Source: Trebonia sp. (lineage in GTDB: Bacteria; Actinomycetota; Actinomycetes; Streptosporangiales; Streptosporangiaceae). Taken from it: a stretch of 15,933 bases of DNA. The DNA lies in NCBI GenBank assembly GCA_030038035.1, contig JASHPP010000192.1:1-15933 (forward strand). The letters run 5' to 3'. Under the pieces are notes generated by a model, which was given only the letters and a program-made list of their open reading frames with translations, did not search any database and was not told the origin of the DNA. Shown one piece after another: positions 6,089 through 13,491 of this stretch (the first letter of the stretch is position 1; every line of letters begins with the position of its first letter). Made by a program: the position numbers and the translations under genes.

Positions 6089-7271
6089 AGCCGGTGAACA
6101 CGTCCGTGCCGAACGACTTCACCTGCGGCATCGCCGCGTCGCCCAGGTGCGACAGGCCGAAGATGTCCTCGATCGTGCGCAGCATCGAGTAGTCGTTGTA
6201 GTCCACGGCCGACACCGTGCCCGGCCTGATGAACGGGGACAGCGCCACCAGCCCGACGTCGCCGCCGCCTGGCCCGCCGATGCCGGGCAGCGGGGTGTTC
6301 GGGTGCGAGGAGCTGACCCCGCTCGACTCCCCGCAGCACGCCGCGTCCGTGCTGCCCTCGTCGAACGTGATCAGGATCAGTCCGCCGTCCTTGTAGGCGG
6401 GCGAGGCCATGATCAGCGGCACCCAGTGGGCCAGGAACTTGTCGATCTGCGGCAGCCCGCCGGGCTGGCCGGTCACGCAGGGCACGTCGTGCCCGTCGTC
6501 GCACAGGTTGGGCGTGATCCACGAGAACGCCGGCGTGCTCGCGGCGGCCGACAGGTCGGACGGCAGCGGCCGCAGCGACAGGACGTGCGCCGCGCAGTAC
6601 TTGACGTTCGCGGTCACCGAACGGAAGAACATGAACCCCTCGTGCCGCGCCGCGTACTGGTCGGTCTTGGTCGCGTCCTCGGTGTGATCGGCCCCCCACG
6701 TGGCCGGGTGCCCGCACGCCGGGCCCTGCGCGGTGGCCACCGTCCGGTCGCGGGCCGGGTCGTTCCCCATGTCCTCCAGGTACGCCTTCCAGGTCAGCCC
6801 CGCGTCCGACAGCTGGTTGCCCAGCGTCGGGACCGACGCGGGGAAGACGCACCCGCCTTCGGGTGCGAGCACCTGGTGGTAGGGGCCCACGATGTCGTCG
6901 GGCAGCGGCACCCAGACCGGGCAGTCCGCCTGGGTGAGCACGTTGGGCGCCTGGCCGGAGATCTGCGCGATGTAGTTGTCCGCGCTGTTGTGCCCGATCG
7001 CGTAGAAGTTCGTCAGCAGCGCGCCCTCGCTTGGCAGCGTCCGCGCCAGGTACGGGTCGGCCGCCGAGTCGCCGAAGCTCTGCGTGTACCCCTCGTTCTC
7101 AAGCTCGATGACCCACACGTGCCTGATGTCCGACAGCCGGAACGCCTCGTGCGCCGCGGCGGGCGCGGGCGCCGCCGGCTGCGCGGCGGCGCCCCCCGCC
7201 AGCGCCACGGCCAAGGCGACCGCCGCCGCGCCGGCGACCGCCAGCCGGCCCCAGGGCAGAACAACGCGCAT
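6087..7271 (-). CDS. Secreted phosphoesterase/acid phosphatase (alkaline-phosphatase superfamily)
   Basis: A 394-aa protein of the phosphoesterase family that contains AcpA-type acid phosphatases, SapM-like phosphatidylinositol phosphatases and phospholipases C. A Sec-type signal peptide is evident: a basic start (MRVVLPWGR), a hydrophobic core to about residue 25, and Ala-rich cleavage near 28-31, followed by a short Pro/Ala linker. Family landmarks are IRHVWVIELENEGY (49-62), FYAIGHNSADNYIAQISGQ (89-107), AFSWITPNLCDDGHD (about 248-262), ILITFDEGS (299-307) with the metal-site Asp/Glu, and VGLVALSPFIRPG (339-351). Eight Cys suit an exported, disulphide-bonded enzyme. The frame extends far upstream antisense to alkA; the ATG at 7271 is chosen because the signal peptide starts there and GTGGGGGT precedes it. 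It is monocistronic and convergent with the LLM gene. The exact substrate is unknown. Confidence 0.88.
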   Translation of the reverse strand: MRVVLPWGRLAVAGAAAVALAVALAGGAAAQPAAPAPAAAHEAFRLSDIRHVWVIELENEGYTQSFGDSAADPYLARTLPSEGALLTNFYAIGHNSADNYIAQISGQAPNVLTQADCPVWVPLPDDIVGPYHQVLAPEGGCVFPASVPTLGNQLSDAGLTWKAYLEDMGNDPARDRTVATAQGPACGHPATWGADHTEDATKTDQYAARHEGFMFFRSVTANVKYCAAHVLSLRPLPSDLSAAASTPAFSWITPNLCDDGHDVPCVTGQPGGLPQIDKFLAHWVPLIMASPAYKDGGLILITFDEGSTDAACCGESSGVSSSHPNTPLPGIGGPGGGDVGLVALSPFIRPGTVSAVDYNDYSMLRTIEDIFGLSHLGDAAMPQVKSFGTDVFTG

Positions 7272-7364
7272 CGGTGACCCCCACGCGGAAAAATCGGCGA
7301 TGCCAACCGATAGCGTCGCATACGCGCGCGCCCAGCCCAAGGGGCCACGATGTCCGATTTCCGC

Positions 7365-7370
7365 TAGAGT
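7365..7370 (+). promoter_or_regulatory. -10 box (TAGAGT) for a leaderless alkA transcript
   Basis: TAGAGT matches TANNNT and ends 6 nt before GTG 7377, so transcription would start at or next to the start codon. No ribosome-binding site precedes the gene. A -35 consensus is not evident at 7341-7347, which would fit an activator-dependent promoter, as Ada-type systems have. Confidence 0.55.
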
Positions 7371-7376
7371 CACCCC

Positions 7377-8870
7377 GTGGCGGGTGGCACAGTGGTAACC
7401 GTGATGGACGACCAGCAGCGCTACCAGGCCGCGGCCAGCAAGGACGCGCGGTTCGACGGGGTGTTCTTCACCGCCGTGCTCAGCACGGGCATCTACTGCC
7501 GCCCGTCCTGCCCGGCCATCACGCCGAAGCAGGCGAACGTCCGGTTCTACTCGACGGCCGCGGCCGCGCAGGAGGCCGGATTCCGTGCCTGCAAGCGATG
7601 CCGCCCGGACGCGTCCCCGGGCTCGCCGGAATGGAACGTCCGCGCGGACGTCACCGCCCGCGCGATGCGGCTGATCGCCGACGGCATCGTGGACCGCGCG
7701 GGGGTCGGCGGCCTGGCCAGCCAGCTGGGCTACGAGCAGCGCCAGGTCCGCCGCCTGCTGACGGGGGAACTCGGCGCCGGCCCGCTCGCGCTCGCGCGGG
7801 CGCAGCGGGCGCAGACCGCCCGGATCCTGGCCGAGACGACCAAGCTGCCGATGGGCGACATCGCGTTCGCGGCCGGCTTCGCCAGCATCCGCCAGTTCAA
7901 CGCGACGATGCTGGCGGTCTTCGACACGCCGCCGACCCTGCTGCGCGAGCGCGCGGCCAGGCACGCCGCGCCCGCGCCGCCTGGCGTGATACGCCTGCGC
8001 CTGCCGTACCGGCCGCCGATCGACATCGGCCGGATGTTCGGCTTCCTCGCCGCGCGCGCGATCCCCGGGGTGGAAGAGGTGACCGCCGGCGCATACAGGA
8101 GGACAATCGCTCTCCCGAACGGTCCCGGCATCCTCTCGCTGCGCCCGGCTCCCGCGGCGAGCTTCGTGGAGTGCGATCTTGAGCTTGATGACCTGCGTGA
8201 CGTCACCGCCGCGGTGCAGCGGTGCCGGCGCCTGCTCGACCTGGACGCGGACCCGGTCGCCGTCTCGTGTTGCCTGGCCCGCGACAGCGTCCTCGGACCG
8301 CTGGCGCGGGCCTGCCCGGGACGGCGCTCGCCCGGGCACGTGGACGGCGGCGAGGTCGCGCTGCGGGCCGTCCTCGGCCAGCAGGTCTCCGTCGCCGCCG
8401 CGCGGCGGCTCGGGGCGCGGCTGGCCGCCGAATACGGCAAGCCGCTGTCGGCACCCAGCGGGTCGCTGACGCACTTGTTCCCTGACGCGGCGACGATCGC
8501 CGCGGCGGACCCCGCCGCGCTGCCGGTGCCGCGCTCGCGCGCCGCGGCGCTCGTGGGACTGGCCGCGGCGCTCGCGTCAGGGGACATCCGGCTGCACCCG
8601 GGCGCGGACCGCGACCAGGCGACCGCCAGGCTGCTCGCGCTGCCGGGCATCGGCCCGTGGACCGCGTCCTACATCCGGATGCGCGCGCTGTCCGACCCCG
8701 ACACGTTCCTGCCGTCGGACGCGGGCGCGGTGCGGGCACTGCGCCGGCTCGGTGCCGCCGACGGCGCCGCCGCGGCGGCGGAGCGCTGGCACCCGTGGCG
8801 CTCCTACGCGCTGCACCACCTGTGGGCTTACATCGAACAACCGACACCGCAAGGGGCAACCTCACCATGA
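7377..8870 (+). CDS. alkA: AdaA-AlkA fusion: methyl-phosphotriester sensor and 3-methyladenine DNA glycosylase II
   Basis: A 497-aa protein combining an alkylation sensor and a base-excision glycosylase. Residues about 11-80 are the Ada zinc domain with Cys41, Cys45, Cys72 and Cys75 (YCRPSCPA and CKRCRPD); in Ada the first Cys accepts methyl groups from DNA phosphotriesters. Residues about 88-195 form an AraC-type double HTH (MGDIAFAAGFASIRQFNATM). Residues about 205-490 are AlkA: GGEVALRAVLGQQVSVAAA (324-342), the helix-hairpin-helix LPGIGPWTASYIRMRAL (422-438), the catalytic Asp448 in FLPSD, and the closing WHPWRSYALHHLW. Length and order match the mycobacterial fusion. GTG 7377 is preferred because a TAGAGT box lies 6 nt upstream; GTG 7401 or ATG 7404 would also keep all domains. 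The TGA overlaps the ATG of ogt (ATGA), implying coupled translation. Confidence 0.94.
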   Translation: MAGGTVVTVMDDQQRYQAAASKDARFDGVFFTAVLSTGIYCRPSCPAITPKQANVRFYSTAAAAQEAGFRACKRCRPDASPGSPEWNVRADVTARAMRLIADGIVDRAGVGGLASQLGYEQRQVRRLLTGELGAGPLALARAQRAQTARILAETTKLPMGDIAFAAGFASIRQFNATMLAVFDTPPTLLRERAARHAAPAPPGVIRLRLPYRPPIDIGRMFGFLAARAIPGVEEVTAGAYRRTIALPNGPGILSLRPAPAASFVECDLELDDLRDVTAAVQRCRRLLDLDADPVAVSCCLARDSVLGPLARACPGRRSPGHVDGGEVALRAVLGQQVSVAAARRLGARLAAEYGKPLSAPSGSLTHLFPDAATIAAADPAALPVPRSRAAALVGLAAALASGDIRLHPGADRDQATARLLALPGIGPWTASYIRMRALSDPDTFLPSDAGAVRALRRLGAADGAAAAAERWHPWRSYALHHLWAYIEQPTPQGATSP

Positions 8871-9424
8871 TCACCCCGTTCCTGCCGGCCGACGTGGTTC
8901 CCGCCGCGCCGACCGAATACGACGTCATCGACTCCCCCGTGGGCCGGCTGCTGCTGACCGGCGGCGACCGCGCGCTGAGCGGGCTGTACCTGCTGGACGC
9001 GGGCGAGCATTCCGCCGCGATCCGGCCAGGGTGGATCCGCCGCCGCGGCGGGTTCGCCGCGGCGGCCGAGCAGCTCGCCGGATACTTCGCCGGCGAGCGC
9101 ACCGAGTTCGACCTGCCGCTCGCGCCGCGCGGCACGCGGTTCTCCCTCGCCGTGTGGGAAGAACTCGCCGGCATCCCCTACGGCAAGACGGTCAGTTACG
9201 GGCAGATCGCCGCCGCGCTCGGCAAGTCCCCGGTGGCCGCGCGCGCGGTCGGGCTGGCCAACGGGCGCAACCCGATCTCGATCATCCTGCCCTGCCACCG
9301 CGTGATCGGCGCGGACGGATCGCTGACCGGCTACGGCTGGGGCCTGGACCGCAAGGAGTGGCTGCTGCGCCACGAAGGGGCGCTGGGCGCGCAGGCCGGG
9401 GCCGCGCAGGCCGCGCTCTGGTGA
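8867..9424 (+). CDS. ogt: Methylated-DNA-[protein]-cysteine S-methyltransferase (Ogt)
   Basis: A 185-aa suicide repair protein that transfers the alkyl group from O6-alkylguanine (and O4-alkylthymine) in DNA to its own cysteine. The active site is ILPCHRVIG with Cys143. The upstream helix-turn-helix (VSYGQIAAALGKSPVAARAVGLANGRNP, about 109-136, quoted in part) includes the Arg finger in ARAVG, and the closing GYGWGLDRKEWLLRHEG is typical. The N-terminal domain (about 18-90) is intact. The C-terminal Ala/Gln-rich 15 residues are dispensable-looking. The ATG at 8867 overlaps the alkA stop by 4 nt, with AAGGGG 10 nt upstream inside alkA. Longer starts would sit deep in alkA. The pairing with AdaA-AlkA suggests joint induction by methylation damage. 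Confidence 0.95.
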   Translation: MITPFLPADVVPAAPTEYDVIDSPVGRLLLTGGDRALSGLYLLDAGEHSAAIRPGWIRRRGGFAAAAEQLAGYFAGERTEFDLPLAPRGTRFSLAVWEELAGIPYGKTVSYGQIAAALGKSPVAARAVGLANGRNPISIILPCHRVIGADGSLTGYGWGLDRKEWLLRHEGALGAQAGAAQAALW

Positions 9425-9429
9425 CGCGG

Positions 9430-9666
9430 TCAGGTACGCGGCTCAGGCAGCGGCGGCAGGTTCCCGTCTTCGTCGAGGTCGAACTCGCCGTCCTTCACGC
9501 CGAGCACGAACGCGTCCCACTCCGCCTCGGTGAAATACAGCTTGCCGGCCTCTGGCTTGGCGGCATCGAACATCACGTACAGCTTGCTTTCGCCGGCCTT
9601 GTGCGGCGCGCCGGACGTGTCGGTCGTGACGATGACCTCCACCCGGCTTTCCTCGTCCATCCCCAT
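9430..9666 (-). CDS. Small DUF397-like protein
   Basis: A 78-aa acidic soluble protein. Residues 43-63 (LYFTEAEWDAFVLGVKDGEFD) match the conserved C-terminal half of DUF397, a family of small actinobacterial proteins usually encoded beside XRE regulators and implicated in their control, in pairs resembling toxin-antitoxin or BldB-like modules. The usual N-terminal Trp-x-Lys-Ser-Ser motif of DUF397 is missing; instead there is EVIVTTDTSGAPH. No XRE partner is adjacent here. ATG 9666 is chosen because TAGCCT (complement of 9673-9678) sits 6 nt upstream, which fits a leaderless message; ATG 9660 is the alternative. It ends 5 nt from the convergent ogt stop. Function unknown. Confidence 0.75.
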   Translation of the reverse strand: MGMDEESRVEVIVTTDTSGAPHKAGESKLYVMFDAAKPEAGKLYFTEAEWDAFVLGVKDGEFDLDEDGNLPPLPEPRT

Positions 9667-9672
9667 GGGGAA

Positions 9673-9678
9673 AGGCTA
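9673..9678 (-). promoter_or_regulatory. -10 box (TAGCCT) for the DUF397-like gene
   Basis: AGGCTA on the plus strand reads TAGCCT on the minus strand and ends 6 nt before ATG 9666, the spacing of a leaderless transcript. It lies back-to-back with the Nudix -10, with 8 nt between them. Confidence 0.5.
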
Positions 9679-9686
9679 CTACCGGT

Positions 9687-9692
9687 TAGTCT
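9687..9692 (+). promoter_or_regulatory. -10 box (TAGTCT) for the Nudix gene
   Basis: TAGTCT ends 6 nt before GTG 9699, again the leaderless spacing, and no ribosome-binding site precedes the start. Any -35 would fall on the start codon of the divergent DUF397-like gene. Confidence 0.55.
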
Positions 9693-9698
9693 GGCGGC

Positions 9699-10199
9699 GT
9701 GACGTTCACCGACGAGGCCGTGTGGTACGCGTCGCTGCCGACCGCGTACGGGACGGCGGCGGCGCTGATCAGCGCGCCAGCTGGGGAAGTGCTGCTGGTC
9801 AAGCCGAACTATCGCGCGCACTGGTCGCTGCCGGGCGGCATCCTGGAAGACGGTGAGCCCCCGCACGCCGGCTGCGCGCGGGAGGTGCGCGAAGAACTCG
9901 GCATCGACGTGCCCGTGGGCCCGCTGCTTGCCGTCGACTGGGTCGCCCCGGAAGGGCCGCGCCCGAGGCCGATGATCGCGTTCGTCTTCGACGGCGGCGT
10001 GCTCGCCGACCCGTCGGCCATCGTGCTGCAGGAGGCGGAACTCGACGAGTTCCGGTTCGTCCCGCCGTCCGCCGTGCCCGGCTACCTGCCCCCGCCCATG
10101 GCCCTACGGGTGGCTGCCGCCGTCACTGCCCGGGGTTCCGGCGCGGCCGCGTCCTACGGCGGCGCCGTCTACGTGCCGACGGTCCGCGGGGCCGGGTGA
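9699..10199 (+). CDS. Nudix hydrolase
   Basis: A 166-aa Nudix pyrophosphohydrolase, expected to cleave a nucleoside diphosphate linked to another moiety with Mg2+. The Nudix box is complete from G47 to I69 (GILEDGEPPHAGCAREVREE followed by LGI), fitting Gx5Ex7REUxEExGU with E53, R61, E62, E65 and E66. An N-terminal strand AALISAPAGEVLLVKPNYRAHWSLPGG leads into it, as usual. The substrate cannot be deduced; sanitising damaged nucleotides would suit the alkylation-repair neighbours but this is inference. GTG 9699 follows TAGTCT by 6 nt. The TGA at 10197-10199 overlaps the ATG of the MgtC-like gene by one base, so the two are one operon. Confidence 0.92.
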   Translation: MTFTDEAVWYASLPTAYGTAAALISAPAGEVLLVKPNYRAHWSLPGGILEDGEPPHAGCAREVREELGIDVPVGPLLAVDWVAPEGPRPRPMIAFVFDGGVLADPSAIVLQEAELDEFRFVPPSAVPGYLPPPMALRVAAAVTARGSGAAASYGGAVYVPTVRGAG

Positions 10200-10678
10200 T
10201 GGCACTGAGCTGGGCCGACACTGGTCACCTGGTCATCGCCATGGCGCTTACCTACCTGCTGGGCTTCGAGCGGGACCTGCGCGGCGCGCCGACCGGAGAC
10301 CGGGTCTTCGCCCTGGTCGGCACGGGCGCCGGCGTCATCGGGATCATCGCGGCGCACGGCGCGCCCAACGTGCTGGCGGGCGCGATCACCGGGATCGGCT
10401 TCATCGGCGGCGGCCTGGTGCTCCACCAGGCGCTCGGCGGGCAGCAGGTCGTGATGGGCCTGACCACCGCGGCCGCCATCTTCGCCGCCACCGCGATCGG
10501 CGCCGCGGCCGGCCAGGGGCGGCTGCTGGTCGCCGGGGCGGCGACCGCCCTGGTGCTGTTCGTGCTCGAGATCCGCCACATTAGGGTGCTGAGCATGCTT
10601 GACGGCCGCCGATGGGCGCGGCACTTCCATGACGACGAGGAGTACGCGCGGAAGGACCCGCCGCCAGGAGGTCAGTAG
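10199..10678 (+). CDS. MgtC/SapB-family membrane protein (short form)
   Basis: A 159-aa membrane protein of the MgtC/SapB family. Conserved features are the first helix ending in LGFERDLRG-PTGDR (21-35), the Gly-rich segment ALVGTGAGVIGIIAAHG (38-54), the signature GAITGIGFIGGGLVLH (61-76) and VVMGLTTAAAIFAA (84-97). Four hydrophobic segments are visible. The chain ends soon after the last helix with a charged tail and lacks the roughly 80-residue cytoplasmic ACT-like domain of Salmonella MgtC. Relatives are linked to Mg2+ limitation, ATP synthase control or phosphate balance; which applies here is unknown. Start is ATG 10199 (TGATG overlap with the Nudix gene); GTG 10196 immediately before it is the alternative. 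Its 3' end overlaps the convergent YccF gene by 7 nt. Confidence 0.9.
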   Translation: MALSWADTGHLVIAMALTYLLGFERDLRGAPTGDRVFALVGTGAGVIGIIAAHGAPNVLAGAITGIGFIGGGLVLHQALGGQQVVMGLTTAAAIFAATAIGAAAGQGRLLVAGAATALVLFVLEIRHIRVLSMLDGRRWARHFHDDEEYARKDPPPGGQ

Positions 10679-10685
10679 GCGGCGG
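10658..10685. terminator. GC hairpin across the convergent stops of the MgtC-like and YccF genes
   Basis: CCGCCGCC (10658-10665) pairs perfectly with GGCGGCGG (10678-10685) around a 12-nt loop that holds both stop codons (TAG at 10676-10678 on plus, TGA at 10674-10672 on minus). It is an 8-bp all-GC stem with no U-tract. Because both arms are coding, chance GC complementarity is possible. Confidence 0.4.
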
Positions 10686-11091
10686 CGCCGTGGTAGCCGG
10701 GGTACAGCTCGCCTGACGGGACGATCCGCACCCCGAGCGGCACGAGCGAGATCGGGATCATCTTGAAGTCGGCCAGGCCGAGCGGGATGCCGATGATCGT
10801 CAGGCACAGCGCGATGCCGCTGGTCAGGTGGCCGATCGCGAGCCACCAGCCGATCAGGATGATCCAGATGACGTTGCCGATCACCGACGCGATGCCCGCG
10901 TCGCGCCGCCAGACTATCGACCGGCCGAACGGCCAGAGCACGTACGCGGCGATCCGCCACGCGGCGATCCCGAACGGGATCGTGATGATCAGGACGAAAC
11001 AGATGATCCCCGCGAGAAAGTACAAGATCGCCATCCACCACCCGCACAGGATCAGCCAGATGATGTTGAGGATAAGCCGCATGACCCCCAT
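10672..11091 (-). CDS. YccF-family inner membrane protein
   Basis: A 139-aa membrane protein of the YccF family, whose function is not established. It contains the family's internal duplication: NIIWLILCGWWMAI with a following IPFG (residues 9-42) and NVIWIILIGWWLAI with a following IPLG (73-107). Each copy supplies hydrophobic helices, and WPFGRSIV links them. The C-terminal 25 residues are polar with several Tyr. Start is ATG 11091, or ATG 11082 three codons later; neither has a good ribosome-binding site. The DUF2277 stop lies 9 nt upstream, so reinitiation from that gene is likely. The TGA lies within the last codons of the convergent MgtC-like gene. Confidence 0.9.
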   Translation of the reverse strand: MGVMRLILNIIWLILCGWWMAILYFLAGIICFVLIITIPFGIAAWRIAAYVLWPFGRSIVWRRDAGIASVIGNVIWIILIGWWLAIGHLTSGIALCLTIIGIPLGLADFKMIPISLVPLGVRIVPSGELYPGYHGAAAY

Positions 11092-11100
11092 GACTAGTGA

Positions 11101-11352
11101 CTACCCGCAAGCGCCCGTGGCATGCCGTGACCGGGATAACACCTTGGCCTGGCGCACCTCGAGCGAGGCGAGCAGCCGGCCTGTCGCGGCGGTGATCTCG
11201 TCGACGGCCGCCTCGAAGGCGGCGGCGTTGCGGGCGGCGGGCGCCCGGAATCCGCTGATCTTCCGCACGTACTGGAGGGCGGCGGCGCGGATGTCGGAGT
11301 CGGTCACCTGGTCCGCGTAGGGCGGGCGCAGGGTCTTGATGCTGCGGCACAT
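11101..11352 (-). CDS. DUF2277 family protein
   Basis: An 83-aa soluble protein whose start MCRSIKTLRPPYADQVTDSD and following AALQYVRKISGFRAPAARNAAAFEAAVDEI (about 28-57, quoted in part) match DUF2277, a small uncharacterised bacterial family that begins with the same Met-Cys-Arg-x-Ile-Lys. The core is helical. The last 20 residues (about 64-83) are a variable basic tail not typical of the family. TAGTCT (complement of 11360-11365) ends 7 nt before ATG 11352, suggesting a leaderless transcript, although dapB ends only 30 nt upstream and read-through could also supply mRNA. YccF follows 9 nt downstream. Function unknown. Confidence 0.85.
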   Translation of the reverse strand: MCRSIKTLRPPYADQVTDSDIRAAALQYVRKISGFRAPAARNAAAFEAAVDEITAATGRLLASLEVRQAKVLSRSRHATGACG

Positions 11353-11359
11353 ACCCGCG

Positions 11360-11365
11360 AGACTA
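11360..11365 (-). promoter_or_regulatory. -10 box (TAGTCT) for the DUF2277 gene
   Basis: AGACTA on plus reads TAGTCT on minus, 7 nt before ATG 11352. It lies in the 30-nt gap after dapB, whose 3' end would carry any -35. Confidence 0.5.
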
Positions 11366-11382
11366 CGCGCCCGCCGCGGCGG

Positions 11383-12150
<768 letters not shown>

Positions 12151-13491
12151 CTAGCCGAGCGAACCCGTGAAGGCGTCCGCATCGTCGAAGGGGCCGACGA
12201 CGGCCAGCGCCTTCGGCCGGGTCAGCACGTCGGCGGCGATCGCGCGCACGTCGTCGTGGGTGACCGCCTCGACGGCGGCGAGCACCTCGTCGACCGGCTC
12301 GAGCCTGGGGTAGACCAGCTCGGACTTGCCGAGCCGGGTCATCCGCGAGGACGGGTCCTCAAGGCCGAGCACGATCCCGCCGCGGACCTGGCCCTTGCCG
12401 CGCTGCAGCTCGGCGTCGGACAGCCCGCCCGCGACGACCTTGGCTATCTCGTCGGCGCAGATCGACAGCACCTCGTCGGCCTTGGACGGCAGGCAGCCCA
12501 CGTAGATCCCCCACAGCCCGGTGTCGGCGTGCTGGGCGGAGAAGCTGTAGACCGAGTACGCCAGGCCGCGCTTCTCCCGGACCTCCTGGAACAGCCGGGA
12601 CGACATGCCGCCGCCGAGCGCCGCGTTGAGCACGCCGAGCGCGAACCTTCGCTCGTCGGTCCTGGCCAGCCCCTCGCAGCCGAGCACGAGGTTGGCCTGC
12701 TCGATTGACCGCGACACCAGCTTCACGCCTGTCCCGGCCGCCGGCCCGTAGCCGTCCCACAGGCCGCCGGAGCCGCGCAGCCGCGGCGGGGCGGGCTCGG
12801 CAGCGTCGGCGTCGGCGAGCACCGGGCCGAACGCCGCCTGGATGCCGGCCACCAGAACGTCGTGGTCCAGGTTGCCGGCCGCGGCCACCACGAGGTGCGG
12901 TGGCGTGTAGCGGGCGACGTAGTGCTCGTAGATCTGCTCCCTGGTGATCGCGTTGATCGAGTCGACGGTCCCCAGGATCGGCCGGCCGAGCGGCGTGTCC
13001 CCGAACAGGTGCGTGGTGAACGCCTCGTGCACCGAGTCCGCGGGGTCGTCCTCGTTCATGGCGATCTCTTCGAGCACGACGTTCCGCTCGGCGTCGACAT
13101 CGCGCGGCGCGATCAGCGACGCGGTCACCATGTCGGACAGCACGTCGATCGCCAGCGGCAGGTCGGCGTCGAGCACCCGCGCGTAGTAGCACGTGTACTC
13201 CTTGGCGGTGAACGCGTTCATCTCACCGCCCACGGCGTCCATCTCGGACGAGATATCCAGCGCGGTCCGCTTGCGCGTGCCCTTGAACAGCAGGTGTTCC
13301 AGGTAGTGCGTCGCGCCCGCATGCGCGGTGTCCTCGTCCCGCGACCCGACGCCGACCCAGATGCCCAGCGCCACCGACCGCACCGCGGGCAGGAACTCCG
13401 AGACCACGCGCAGGCCGCCCGGGAGGACCGACGTGCGCACCGCAGACTGGCTGGCGGCTTCAGGGGAACTAACGGTCCGTTCGGTACCCAT
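12151..13491 (-). CDS. M16-family zinc metallopeptidase (processing-peptidase-like)
   Basis: A 446-aa peptidase of the M16B group related to the mitochondrial processing peptidase beta subunit. The inverted zinc motif HYLEH (H62, E65, H66) in GATHYLEHLLFKGT is intact, with the third zinc ligand Glu (E141 or E142 in NVVLEEIAMNEDDP) about 75 residues later. The second, inactive M16 domain (about 235-430) carries the R/Y-type segment SSRLFQEVREKRGLAYSVYS. No signal peptide is seen, so it is likely cytoplasmic. Its substrate is unknown; it is co-encoded with pnp and dapB across actinomycetes. The ATG immediately follows the pnp TAA with no gap and no clear ribosome-binding site, so translation probably depends on ribosomes finishing pnp. 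Confidence 0.95.
   Translation of the reverse strand: MGTERTVSSPEAASQSAVRTSVLPGGLRVVSEFLPAVRSVALGIWVGVGSRDEDTAHAGATHYLEHLLFKGTRKRTALDISSEMDAVGGEMNAFTAKEYTCYYARVLDADLPLAIDVLSDMVTASLIAPRDVDAERNVVLEEIAMNEDDPADSVHEAFTTHLFGDTPLGRPILGTVDSINAITREQIYEHYVARYTPPHLVVAAAGNLDHDVLVAGIQAAFGPVLADADAAEPAPPRLRGSGGLWDGYGPAAGTGVKLVSRSIEQANLVLGCEGLARTDERRFALGVLNAALGGGMSSRLFQEVREKRGLAYSVYSFSAQHADTGLWGIYVGCLPSKADEVLSICADEIAKVVAGGLSDAELQRGKGQVRGGIVLGLEDPSSRMTRLGKSELVYPRLEPVDEVLAAVEAVTHDDVRAIAADVLTRPKALAVVGPFDDADAFTGSLG

Noticed and set aside
7272..8474. N-terminal extension of the secreted phosphatase frame by about 400 codons
   Set aside because: The extension is antisense to alkA; the signal peptide begins at 7271 and a G-rich ribosome-binding site precedes it.
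10169..11350. Minus-strand open frame of 393 codons
   Set aside because: It crosses several real genes out of frame (MgtC-like, YccF, DUF2277) and its composition is Arg/Asp/Pro shadow-like.
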